Source of the DNA: Stereum hirsutum FP-91666 SS1
Lineage: Eukaryota > Basidiomycota > Agaricomycetes > Russulales > Stereaceae
Length of the DNA stretch: 64,000 nucleotides
Reading direction: 5' to 3'
Assembly (NCBI RefSeq): GCF_000264905.1
Contig: NW_006763134.1
Location: 14,852-78,851 of the forward strand
Shown here: piece by piece, positions 34,758 through 46,800 of the stretch
Layout: every line of letters begins with the position of its first letter
Numbering within the stretch: position 1 is the stretch's first letter
Program-made: the position numbers and the translations under genes
Notes under the pieces: model-generated
What the model was told of the DNA's origin: nothing
The model's input: only the letters and a program-made list of their open reading frames with translations
Databases searched by the model: none

Positions 34758-37700
34758 ATGCCCGTAGCCGACAAGCACGACGAAGGCGACGAGTCCGTCG
34801 ACTCCCGCGACAGAGACAGGGAACGAGGCCCTAAATCAAAGTCTTCCTCGTCTAAATGTCCGTGCCTTATTTCCTGTCTGCCTTTCCTCTCCTAACGCAG
34901 ACGAACAGCGAAAGACCTGTCCCATGTCCCCTGCAAGTTCTTCAAAGTAGGCTCGTGCACAGCCGGCTCGTCCTGCCCCTTTTCCCACTCTGTCCTCGAA
35001 CCCGGCCAGCACAAGGAGACCTGCGCCTGGTTCATAAAAGGAAACTGCAAATTCGGCCACAAATGTGCTCTCGCCCACATTCTCCCCGGCCAGTCGATGG
35101 CGATGGACAGGAAGAACAAGAAGGCGGCCCAGACGGCTGGCAAGAGCGGCGGTGGTGGTGGACGAGAGGGCGGAGAGAGGGCTGAGAGGGAGAAGAACGG
35201 GCCTGGTGGAGGCGGCAGGGTCCACAAGTCGTCGTCTGGACACGGCAGGGGCGAGAGGGACGGCGGGAACGGTGCTGACGGCGCCGGCCGTCCTTCTGGC
35301 GGTGGTCTCTTGTCGGGCTCGTCGGCGCCAACGAGGATCCTGACCGGGACGTCGTCGCGCGCACCGATTCCGATGTCCCTCAAGGCAACCATCTCGCCCT
35401 CTGCGCCCGCCCCGCCGCTCAAAGACACCGACTTTGCCTCCTTCGGCCTTCCCGACGAATCCAACAAACTGCCCTCGGCACCCGCCGCTCAATCCCGCAC
35501 CTCCCAGTCTCCCGTCGCCGACAAACGTTCTGCCGAACCCAAAGATGTATCCGTTCCAGACGTCCAAGTCGATGCCGCCACGGGCGACATGGATGATGAA
35601 GAACAAGTCCGCACCAAATCCTCGCCCGCTCCTCTGCCTTTCAACACTCCCCGTCCTCCACGAACCTCCTCCCACCACAGTCAACAGCACGACCCCTCCT
35701 CCTCCGACAATCTCGGTCCTATCGGCTCCCCTCCGCGCTCACTCATTGGCTCTCCACCCCTCTCTCAAACGTCCAGATCTGGGTTGAACGGAAGAGCAGG
35801 CGACGGCTTCTCACCTGGGACTTCACCGCAGTCGCAGCCTTACTTGCAACCCACCGTTCACTCCTCCGTCCCCGCGAACGCCTTTTTGTCGAGCAGTCCG
35901 TTCAATAATGGCATACAAGGGATGTATTTCGCAAAGTATCAGGAAGAAGGACAGGGACAAGGACAAGCGCAGGGGGGCGTTGGGACGGGTGCAGGCGGAT
36001 TCGGTGCGGAGGAAGACGACTTTAGGACGAGGTCCGGTTTGGCTGCATCCCTCGGTGCGACTCGTACCTGGCGCAGCGATCTCAGCATGACAGCCGCGAA
36101 CCCTCCCCCCTCCGCTCCTCCTACCTCGACTCGCCATCCCCATCTAGGAAACCATCTGTCTATGGGTCTAGGCGGCGACACCGCCGTCGTCGACGAAGAC
36201 CTGGAAGAGTTCATCCCTTCCTCTCTTACCGATCTCCTCACCCCCGAAGAACGCAGCCGCAGATACTCCCGAACGAGCGGACATCCAGGTGCTCCTCCCT
36301 CCTCTGCCGCCCCTGGTGCTGGCTGGAACATGAACGCAGGAGCTCAAAGACCGAGTCTCGAGACGCACCATCACCGGTATTCGAGATCGGTTCCTGCCCC
36401 TTCGTTGTTGGGCGATATCAAGTCGATATGGTCGGATCCTCAGCCTCAGCCTTCGCCTTCGAATCAGCAACACGCTCAGAATATGTCCTCTTCGCCTGCT
36501 AACCCTTCACTCCTCCAAGGGGTGCCGGGCTCGTATAAGAGCGGTGGGTACATGGGTGGGCCGGGAAGTATGGGGATGGACGCAGGGAACGGTATACACT
36601 CAGGGTCGGGTCTGCCGATGTCCATGTCGCCCTCTTCCTCTTTCCTGTCGCCGTCGAACGCCAGCGCGGCCTTCCTACCTTCGATACACCAGCATCACCA
36701 ACAATTCATGAATAAACGATCGATTTCGAACGGCCTTCGCCCTCTCACCTCCACGAACAGCAGCAATAATAACAACGGGTCGACGACGCCAGTCAACGGT
36801 ACATCCTCACCTAGCGCCAACGCCGCTCAACTCCTCGCGAGGTTGACGGGCGACACCGGGATCGGTCTGGGAGGTGGGATGTCGCCTCCACCGACGAGTG
36901 CTTCGTTCCACCAAGCCTTCCGTCCTCCCGGTCTCGCCCAGTCTATCTCCGGCACCGGCGGTTCCGCCGTGACTCTGAACGACGATTTCTCAGGGCGTTC
37001 GCAGGCGCAAGCGCAGTCCCAATATCCCCATCACCTTTCCAACAACAACTCACACCAACAGTACGCCCAGGTTTCTAACAACAACGCCCAGCACCAGCAA
37101 CACCAGCATCATCATCATCATCATCAACAACAACAACAACAGCAGCAGCAGCACAATCAGCAGCACGTCGCCCCCGCGATGGCCCTCTCGCCCTCCACCC
37201 GCGCCCTCCAAGCCCACGCACCAGGCCAGTCTCTTCCACAAGGCCTCGCAGCAGGCTATTCCCGCATCCACGCCCTACCTCCCCCTCCCGCCGTCGGCAA
37301 CTTACCTTCTCCATCCATGTTCGGGTCCGTCACGTCTGGTGGGATGGGCGGGATCGGGTCGTTAGGGCAGGGCCAGGGACAGGGCGGATTAGGGTTGATG
37401 GGAATAGGCCCGGGAGGTGGATTTGGCGGTCAAGGGCAACAACAGCAACAGCAACAGCACCAACAGCCCTCGCTAAGCGATTGGATAGGAATGTCACCCG
37501 GCGCTGCAGCAGCCAACGGGCATTCCATCCTTGGTGCTACCGCACGAGGCTCGCCCCTCTCTGGTTCCGTCGCGCTTCCTGGAATGGGCGGTAGACAGGT
37601 GAGCGGCGGGAACGGGCCTGCGGGGAGGAGTTGGGCTGGGGTTGTTAGCGGGAGAGAGAGGGAGGGCGGAGCGGCGGGGACGTTGAGCCCGTTGAGTGGA

Positions 37701-37766
37701 CCGGTGGTCAGTGCGGGACATGTCGGTGGTGGGGACGATGATGACTTGTTCGTGTTGGATGGGTGA
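34758..37766 (+). CDS. CCCH zinc-finger protein with long low-complexity tail
   Basis: Two exons (34758-34857, 34909-37766) encode 985 aa. Two adjacent CCCH fingers occupy about residues 42-90: CKFFKVGSCTAGSSCPFSH and CAWFIKGNCKFGHKCALAH, with C-x8-C-x5-C-x3-H and C-x7/8-C-x5-C-x3-H spacing. Such paired N-terminal fingers bind RNA in proteins that control mRNA fate. The remaining 890 residues are disordered in character: Gly, Ser, Pro and Asn rich, with a His/Gln tract at 37075-37170 and a second Gln tract at 37435-37470, typical of RNP-granule proteins. The first ATG after the divergent promoter was chosen. The splice acceptor at 34908 is the only one that keeps the finger frame. Target RNAs cannot be deduced. 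Confidence 0.85.
37090..37165. repeat. CAN-repeat tract coding for poly-His/poly-Gln
   Basis: Imperfect CAG/CAA/CAT run inside the CCCH gene giving about 25 His and Gln residues. Prone to length variation. Confidence 0.85.
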
Positions 37767-38707
37767 TAGAGAGAAGAAGAAAGAAGAAGAAGAAAATATG
37801 GACGATGGCGTCCGTGTGCTTGTAGGCTGGTGAGCTGCGCTTTGGGTTTGGGGTCATCGTTGGGTCGATCGGTCGTGACGCATGGTATCGTGTCGTACTT
37901 AATTTGCTGTATTTGTCTTCCCTTGACTTTTGACTCTCGGCTCTCTGTCATATCTCGTTTTCTTTTAATATTCCTCTTTACATCTCTCATCTTTCATATA
38001 CATTCCCGGTCATATTCATATTTGTGGTTTGCGTCTCGTGTAAGCTCTCGTGTGGTCGTCCCGATCGTTGAATGATACGTACTATTCTTCAGCATGTTCA
38101 AATGAACGGACCCTTTGTGTGCATAGACTTACATGTTCTGCTCTCGCTCGTCCGGTTTTATGTCCTCTTGTTTTGCTATCGGCTATGTGTTTGTGCTCCT
38201 CATCCAATATTCATGTCCCTTCACGTTGCTTCCAAAATTCACATTCCGATTCCGATTCTTGATTTTCTCGCACAGACTTCATCTTGCGTTGTATCACCAT
38301 ATTTACGAATGCACACTCGCATGATCATCAAATCCCGTCGTTCAACGCTTCCCATGTATGGCCCACTAAGTCGGACCGAACGAGAAGGATGAACTTGCTC
38401 AGTGCAACCTCCACGCGGCAGATGCCTTGCGAGATGTAAATCACGCTTCTGTCGGAAGTACTCATTAGCCATGAAGTCTAGCATCTATGTACATATATAT
38501 CACTTCGACTCTTCTAGGAATCTAGACTTGCGCCCCATTACGCTTCGTTCCTGTTACTCCTTCGTCCCTGTTACTCTACGACGACGACAACGACGACGAC
38601 GCTGCCTGGCTAACCTCTACTCTAAGACTGTCGACACGATATCTGCGTTGGAATACACGCCTTAGCTAAATACCCAAGACTAACTAAACGCGTCTCTACT
38701 CTCAAAC
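37767..38707. other. Intergenic, no gene seen
   Basis: About 940 bp between two plus-strand genes: 3' region of the CCCH gene (AAGAAGAAG run after the stop) and upstream region of the WD40 gene. Only short overlapping ORFs. Confidence 0.6.
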
Positions 38708-40270
38708 ATGGCGGACCTCGACCCGACCTCAGTCCCTCCCGAATACACCAAAGAAGGCGCAGACTGGCTCGCGGTGTTCAACCCGCACGTGCCGCGCGTC
38801 ATGGACGTGAAGTTAGAGGCCAAGTTCACACACGACAGGTGCGTCTGCGAAGTTGGTTCTGGCTTTTTGGTGGAAAAGGACGTACCTCTGATGGGTTGGT
38901 TGTTCGGACGTTTGAATGAAGGGTAGTATGCAGCGTTAGGTTCTCCAATGACGGGAAATACGTCGCGATTGGGCTGGATGGGGAGGTTCGATTGTATGAA
39001 GTTGGATCGGGGAGTGCTCATGTGTACGCAACTCCTCCTCTGCCGGAACACGCCCCAGTTTAGCTTCGACTGACTTCCTCGCGTACGGTTCTGTAATACA
39101 GACTTGCGTTGAACTATGAGGGTGAGCCACCCACGCGGAACTATGTTCGAGCTGTGGCGTTCAGTCCGGACGATAGTATGGTTGCTGCCGGCACGGAGGA
39201 TGCGCTCGTCCGAGTATGTCCAGTCCATATATTTCTTCTTGTCACCGTTGACTTACGCGTACGCTTCTCGCCAGATATGGAGCGTGAGCACCAAAGAGCT
39301 CATTCACACATTGCAAGGCCATTCCCGCGAAATATACGCTCTCGAATTCATCCCGGGCCCTTCGTCTTCACATTATTCACTCGCTTCCAGCTCAGGAGAC
39401 CGCTCTATTCTCGTTTGGTCCCTCACCCAGTCATCCTCCCCTTCCCCCACAAGCACTCCTCTCATCGTCGAGGAGGACCTCCAATCGCCCAACACAGTCA
39501 TCACAGCTCTCGCCGTCTCCCCCGATGGAAAGTACATCGCCTCGGGAAACCTCGAAGGCCAGATCCGACTCTGGAGCTCGCATGGACCTAGCACGGCGGA
39601 CGGTGTCAAGGACAACAACGGACGGGAGTGGAAGGCGGTGGTCAGGTGGCAAGCACACGAGGAAGGCGTTTATAGCGTCAGATGGGCCAGTGGAAATGTG
39701 AGAGACGTAGGGATAGTGACGGGGAGTTTGGACAAGACGTTGAAGAGGTGGACGCTGACACTGCCGGACGAGGGTTCGAGTCCAAAGGCGGAGTGCGTGA
39801 AGACGATGGCCGGTCACAAAGTGAGTGCTCTAGGTTAGGGTGGTTAGCAGAGCGCTGTTGAACGCTGATGTCGTTACGGTCGAGTAGGATTTCGTTCTCG
39901 CCAGTGCCACCGTTCAAGAGGGCCACAATTTGAGAGCCGCCAGCGCTTCGAGAGATGGGAGAGTCAGGTTATGGGATCTGAAGAACGGAGAGATGCAGTT
40001 TGTGGTACAAGGGCATCGTAACGCTGGTGTGTATCTCTAGCTGTTCCTTTCATCTCGGGGTCACGATCCGTACTGACAAACAACGCGAAGTGACCTCGGT
40101 GGACCTCAGTCGCGATGGGAGGATGCTACTGTCGGGAAGCGGCGATGGCGAGGCACGGTTGTGTGCGTATATTCTCTTTCACTATCTACTCTCGAAAAAA
40201 AAGGCAAGGGAATGACGCTGACTATCATGATCTCGCCGTGTATCCTACAGGGAGTTATACCATCCTTTAA
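38708..40270 (+). CDS. Tup1-like WD40 protein lacking the N-terminal region
   Basis: Seven exons (38708-38838, 38934-39023, 39102-39213, 39275-39820, 39888-40026, 40091-40162, 40251-40270) give 369 aa. The protein opens with ADLDPTSVPPEYTKEGADW and LAVFNPHVPRVMDV, the segment that in Tup1/Rco1 corepressors links the N-terminal half to the propeller. WD repeats follow (VRFSNDGKYVAIG, VAFSPDDSMVAAG, IWSVSTKELIHTLQGH, LAVSPDGKYIASG, IVTGSLDKTLKRW, AASRDGRVRLWD, LLSGSGDGEARLW), about seven blades. Tup1 represses transcription with Cyc8/Ssn6, binding it through an N-terminal tetramerising helix that is absent here. The upstream 940 bp shows no such exon. It may be a truncated paralog, or a first exon may lie far upstream. 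Confidence 0.82.
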
Positions 40271-41615
40271 CAGGTCCTTCCTGTCATGTTCTCCCCACTC
40301 TATTGTAAGCTATACTACTAGCCTGATGCTACCCGTGAATGAATCTCCATGAGTAAGAAGTGACACCATCAAGATTGTCGACGTGTCCTTATACTTACAG
40401 GCAATGAATTTTTTCCCGGAATGATGGTGTCCGGCGAAAGTCACCCTTGGCAAACGGCTATATTGTCGATCTCGCGACTACGTTTCCCGGCTGAGATCTT
40501 GACTTATTCGTGTTCATGCTAACAGGGATCATTATTTGGTCGCAATCAGATGTCAGTGAGAGAGTAGGTGGCATACGGATATGGATGGAGTACAGAGTGT
40601 AAACAGCACAACATGATGTTTGAATACGCAATGAGAGGAGATGAAGGTATTATTCGATGCGTCTACTTTTTCTCCTGCTTTTCCATGTGTTCGATGTACC
40701 TGTCGAACAGGAGCCCAAGTTGCGCGTGGCCCAACGCCTTCCGACTAGGTGGAGCATGCGAGAGTTCCGGAGCAATGAGCGATATGTCCATCTGTGTCGA
40801 GCTCCTACCTTTCGCCACCATCATATTCTCCAACTCGAGGATCAGACCAGCAAGGGCCCGAGAGAGAAAGTTGTGAAGAAATGGCCCATACAACCTTTTG
40901 GTGACAAACTTCAGAGGCCCCCCAGACAGTCTGGAGTCCCACACCTTTCTGACCGTCAATGCTCCACAGGACTCGCGAGATATCCATGGACATGAGTTGC
41001 ATGATTCCCTATAAATACAACATAAGTATGTGCGCTGCGAGCAGGACACGGACTCGTCCGTCACCTAGCCCTAGCCATCTGACCTTGTCACACCTCGCAA
41101 TACCTCGCCACACTGGCCATCCCTACTCCACTATCATTCAAGGCTGGGGGGCACTATCATCCTTGCGGTACTGTACCGTGGTCAGGAATTAAGAAGAAAG
41201 GAAAGAAAGAAAAAGGACATACATTAGCGAAACGTCTTGGATGCTGTGCCTCAATGTCTCGGACGAGGTCACTGTGGGCGCCAGAACTGTGGGCAGACGT
41301 CTGACCAGATTTATGTTGTACTTTGGATCTCTTCATAGCGCGGACCAAAACTTCTAACAGATCATTCCGAAGGCGACGGAGAAATTCGGTGGGGATTCCA
41401 GCCAGTGGCGGCGGACACCACGGATAAATTATTGAGTGACTGCCGGAGAGGAAGAGCTCGGGAGAGGCATCGGAGGTGTCCTTGGGTGGCGGCGGCGTGC
41501 GTGAAGGATCGGTGGGATGCCAGTACTGATAAAGTCGCCAACAACACCAACAACATTTCTTACTAACAGCGATAGGCGTCCATTGGGTCTAAAAGAACGG
41601 CGGACATATACATCT
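40271..41615 (-). other. No confident gene; possible minus-strand ORF 41064-40663
   Basis: A 133-codon minus ORF contains GPLKFVTKRLYGPFLHNFLS and LAGLILELENMMVAKG, which read protein-like, but the segment has no splice-supported upstream partner. Fragments at 41348 and 41653 (minus) are also open. This could be a decayed gene or distant 3' exons of the next gene, though that gene already ends in a proper stop at 41616. Confidence 0.3.
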
Positions 41616-43324
41616 TCAATGACCCAGCGGAAAGTCCTGTAGAAGAAACACACGCACTTTGAATACCCTCTTCAGTATGTCCCAGTCGGCATGGTTCAGG
41701 CCTAGTGCACGCTGCGACGGTAGCTCGACTTCGGACGGCGAGAACGAGTGGGCCAAGCCCATCAAAATCGCTTCCGCGTGATACGTCACTCCCTGCACTC
41801 GTTCCGCCAGCTTTCGTCGGTCGAGGTAGCCAGGGAAATTTTTAGTCTCCACAAGAGGGTGTTGGGACAGTTCGTCCAAGAAGGTTTTGATACAATCCTC
41901 GACATTGTCGATAACGGGATCAGGGAGGGCGACGAGGTTCGCGCTTATCGGGATGCGCGGGGGTCTGCGAAAAATAGAAGTGGCGGCTTCGTACCAAGCA
42001 ACGATTGTCTTGAGGTATCGAAAGATCGGATCTTCAGACGTACTCGGCCTTTCAAAGTCTTGAGATAGAACTATAAGGACAAAAGGCAGTAAGACAGACG
42101 ATATACAATCAGACTCAAGTAGCGAGAACGTTACCATCTTCCTCTTCCACTGCGAGCAGAGACGTCTCTTCTGTATTTACGGTGGTGTCCTCGGTCCGAT
42201 CTTGACTCCCTGAGCATGACGATGAGTTTTAGGATTCCCGATGGAGGTAAGAAAAAGAGTTTTAAAACCAAAAAAAAATGAAGGACACTTACGATAGTTT
42301 GCGTTGGTCTTCTTCTTGCCCATCGCCTTAAAAAGAGGTTTGTCCTCTAGGAGAAATTCGACCAGCCCTGTTTCCAATAGGCCGTGAAATTGAGTGAGCA
42401 TCATAGTCGCTGTGATGATCTCATCCCCTCCCAGCTTCTCCTTGCACACCCCGTTCTCGATTAGGGCATTTTTCAGTCCAATATAGGTCTCCGTCAGGGC
42501 GTCAACCCAGGGCCTAATGTTATGCCGAGTGATCCTGAAGGCAGTACCCCCACTCTCGAAAGTGGGATGCTCAGCGGTAATACCACGATCCATCGTCAAC
42601 CAGTTGAAAATTTCGCGACGTTTGACCAGAAGTGTTTTGTCGGGGGGAATGTGGATCTGGGAGAGGTCGTAAGTGGCGAGGGTTTCGATTGGATGCGTCT
42701 CCCATGTGTTTCCGCCGTTGAGAATGCGAGCCGCGATCTTGGGATAGGCATTGGCAACCATATATAGTTGAAATTGGTCGATCGTGCGTGAAAGACGGTC
42801 TTTGTCGGTACTCGGAGTACGGAAACTGTCGATAATGGTGAAGATGTTTCGATAGTGCACCTCAGGACTAAACAGGTGACATTGAACGAACAAAAAAGCA
42901 AAAAGAGTAGCAGAGTCACGCACTCCTGAGAGACGACATTGACATCCCAAGTCGCCAAAATCTTATCCACTTCCTCTTCCTTGTTCGCTGTCAGCTCCGT
43001 GCTTAACAGCGGCCGTACTTGGGCCGCCCTTGGAGACATTCCGTTCCGCGTGTTTTGAGCGACGAGGATGCATTGGACAGCGGTAGAGTCGACGTTGGCA
43101 GTAACAGCGACAACACGAAGAGCCTTGGGGTCGCTTGCGGGGCCTGTGACATAGGACGGTGTACCTGTGGTAAGAAGAGTCGCGACGTGGTACAACGTGA
43201 GTATCACGGAATCGCGGAGCTTGACAGATTGCACAGGGTCATCTTCTCGATGCCCTCTTAGAGCGGTCGTGAGGAGGCATATCTGAGCAGTAAGATATTT
43301 GACGTCGCTGTCTTTGTCTGCCAT
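41616..43324 (-). CDS. Unrecognised 500-aa protein
   Basis: Four exons (43324-42924, 42867-42293, 42206-42135, 42070-41616) with canonical introns give exactly 501 codons, which supports a real gene. I do not recognise the family. The protein is soluble-looking, with no signal peptide or transmembrane segment. Notable stretches are NIFTIIDSFRTPSTDKDRLS, KKKTNANYR and an acidic linker AVEEEDG in exon 3. The C-terminal exon is helical in character (FRYLKTIVAWYEAATSIF). It lies just downstream of the NRPS on the same strand, about 500 bp from the NRPS stop, but nothing ties it to siderophore synthesis. Confidence 0.65.
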
Positions 43325-43818
43325 TTGTCGTGTACGGTATGAAGGTCGTTTGCAAATGAAACTGGGTAACGCGGCCGACCCATTTCTTGGACGCACCCAA
43401 CCGCGCGGCTCCCGTCCGCCACACGCCTTTGCCACGCGAGCGCGGACTCTTTTATTATTATTTTTTTATTTTAAAATCAAATGTATTTTTATAGCGCCAG
43501 CGAGAGCCAGGGGCGCTGTGTATGTAAATACATACAACCAGACCACAAAAGTAACCGCATGAGGCGCCCGAAACCGAACCCTACATAAGCGAGACCACTG
43601 TATGCATACTGTACTAAGTACTTCTTTGTCAAATCACTTGAATCTACTCGTGATTCTCCGTCTGATTGGGCCAATCTTCCACAAATGTCGTTACTACAGC
43701 TTGACCGTGACAGGACCGCTAAGTGGCTTCTGGATAAATATACAATTTATTCCCCGAGAATAATAGAGGAAGGTCCGATAACGCAAACTTTGAATGTCAT
43801 CTATTCGTGGTCCAAAGG

Positions 43819-46800
43819 CTATGCTACATAATTTCTCAATTCCTCTGCCCAAGACTTCGCCACAGTATTAGCTTGCCCCTCAGACATAACCCACTCGTCG
43901 GCTTCGATGCTCATCACCACCGTATCCTCTCGGGGGTTGTGGATGAATTCAACTACGACCTCGTCCTATGTCCATAAATTGTCAGATTTTTATTCTAAGG
44001 TTATGGGGTATCATGGAAGATAAGAACCCACTGCTACTTCAGGTACAACTAGAGACTCGTCCCATGGAGACGGAAGTCGATGCTTCTCGGGAGGTGTGAC
44101 GACATTATAAGGGAGCTGTTTAAGTCGTCAACAACGAATTCTTGTCAGGGGCATAGAGCGGGGAATTGAGACAATTACGAACCGTCAGACTCTTCAGCAG
44201 CCTCCCGGAATAATACTTCTCAGCCTTCTGCTCAGCATCTGTATGCCCATTAGTTATGTGAACATCGTTCTTCTCCGTCTCAACCCTCCGCCCCTGCACC
44301 TGAAGAATATTCAACCACACGTTACACACAGGCCTCCCCTCGTTCCCCACCCACCCACAAACATCACTCAGCCGCGATCTCTCTACGACCTGGCTGTTGA
44401 CCTCCATCCTCTTCTTCTCTTCCTTCATCAGCTGCATTCCTATCTCTCGAATTGTGACGGAGCCACCAACGTTTTTGATATGATGCGGAAGGACGTTCAG
44501 ACAAGGCAGAGCCAGGCTGTCTGCGCTGATACCCGAATCGAACTCCTGATCTCGGGAAGCGAGCATTAGACCGAAGGTTACGGAGGTGTCCTTCGTGTAA
44601 TAAGCTTGAACACGAGCCCAGGTAGCCATGAACACAGTCGAAAGCGAGAGACCATCAGATTGGGCCCTTGCACGGATGGAAGAGAGCGGAGGGTAGATAT
44701 CGCGGACGATGAGGTTGATGCGGCGATTTGGAAGATAGGACACTGTAGACTCTTGATCTGAAGGGAGTCTCATGCCGATCGCAGACCACAGTGACGACCA
44801 CAGTTCGCACGTCCTTCGTGCTCGATTCGGACTCGATGGTGTTGGAGAGTTGAGGCGGATGAGCGCCGGTTTAAAGAAAGTCCCGAACAATTCTTGCCAG
44901 TACCGACGTTGTCCGTCCTTCGAGGAGAGGGCAGGTGTGAAATAACCGACTACACTGCGAAGATCGGCGGAAGAGGTTGGGGAATCACCGCGATACAGCG
45001 TCTCCAAGTCTTGAACAAGAAGGCGCATAGACCACGCATCTGGTTCAGTGATCTCCTGAGCGTTCGGACATTAGGACTACAGCGAAAAGAGAAACGTACC
45101 ATACTGCATGTGATGGAGACCGAGAACGATGTAGCTATCTTCTTTCCCATGCAACAACGCCATCCTCGAAAACGGAACACTTGGCTCCGGAGCGCTTTTC
45201 ACGAATTTCCTCGCTTGTTCATGTACCTCAATTGTCTCGTCTTCCGCAACAATTTTTCCCTCCACCCATTCTGGCTTCCAACCGTTCAACACGCATAGTG
45301 CGATCCTTTGCTTCGCATCTCCCGTCTTAACAAATGAAGACCTCAATAAGGGGTTCCGCTCGACCAGGCCCTCCCAGGCACGTCTCATTCTCAAGCCATC
45401 AAGTTTTCCGCAGGAAGACCTGAAAGCGAATGCGTACTGCCAACGGAGCCCGCTGCCACGCTGCCAATTGCCGATATACCATTCCATGCCGGGCGTAACA
45501 GGGAGAACATCTTGCAACTGACTCTGAAGTTTGACGGGAAGACGATTACGAGCACTCTCGACGAGCTCTGGAGGTAGGCTAACATTGTATGCTGGCGACG
45601 GCGTCGCGGTGGCGGTGCCGTTGGTGGAAACTGTCTCGAGCTTCTTGGCCAAAGTGAGCATGAGATCGGCAATGGTTGTACTACGGGCGACGTCCGAAGC
45701 ACTGAGAGGAAGGGCTGCTTTCCTGGCCAACGCTGCGACCTGGATGGAGGAGATAGAGTCGATACCCATGGAAGCGAGATTAGTGGCTGATGTCACAGAG
45801 GCCGAGGGAAGCATAACGAAGTCGACGAGGATGGAGTGGAATTTTTGCTGCTCTGACGACCATAATGCCTGTGCAGAATCTTCGCGAGCGTCGTTCCTTG
45901 TTGTAGGTAAGACATCTGAATCGGAAACCTCGGAAGGAGTGGGGGGTCCGGCAAAGACGAAGCCTTCGGGGAGGACCATAGCGTTCGGAGCTCTGACCAT
46001 GGACTCGAATGCATCATGGAATTGTGACAGGAGGGATTGAAGGCCGAACATGTCGAGAACATCTGCAGCACAGGAAGCGAAGACATGATAGTTCTCGGAA
46101 CCCTCATGAAGTTCGATATTGATAGCGTACTGTAGACCAATGTAAATCAGAATAGAGGCGCGAACTTCACGAACATCACACGTACCTGAGTCTTCGACTG
46201 CTCGACATCAGCTCTTCCCAGGACAGTCCACAAGTCATTCTGATCTTCGATCGTGTGCCCCGGTTGGTAGAGGAACAACGTATCGCAAAGAGTTTGTAGA
46301 CCGAGAGCACGTTGAATGGAACGCAACGAGGCATGCTGCCATGAGAGGGAGTCGACGTTCCAACGGTGGGCGGCTTGGAGTAGACTCTTGTTCGTTTGCC
46401 CACGAGCGATAGTCAGCCGATATGGGATGGTGTTCTACAGATAATCTATGTATTAAGTCTCGCAAGAAAGCCAGAGAAGGGAAGAAGACAAAACCCACGA
46501 AGGCAGGCCCAATGATATCTTTCGCCCCTGCAACGACCCTCCCCGAAACAACCTGCCCAAACATCACATCCTCACAACCAGTAGCCATCGCCACCACTTT
46601 CGCCCAAGCCGCTTGACCCAGGCACTGTGGATGTAGCCGATACCTCCTACAGATCCTCTGCACGTCGTCTTTGGGGATATCGAGCCTGAGAGAGCTGCGC
46701 CATGCCGACACGTCGTTTGTTTCCTGATGAGTGCGAGGGTACAGAGAGGGCCTGGCACCCTGAAGTACCTTAGACCAGTATGATGTCCCGGAGTGCTCTT

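Noticed and set aside
40663..41064. C-terminal exons of the 500-aa gene at 41616-43324.
   Set aside because: That gene already ends with a stop in a model whose exons sum exactly to 501 codons; joining would require skipping the stop without a good splice site.
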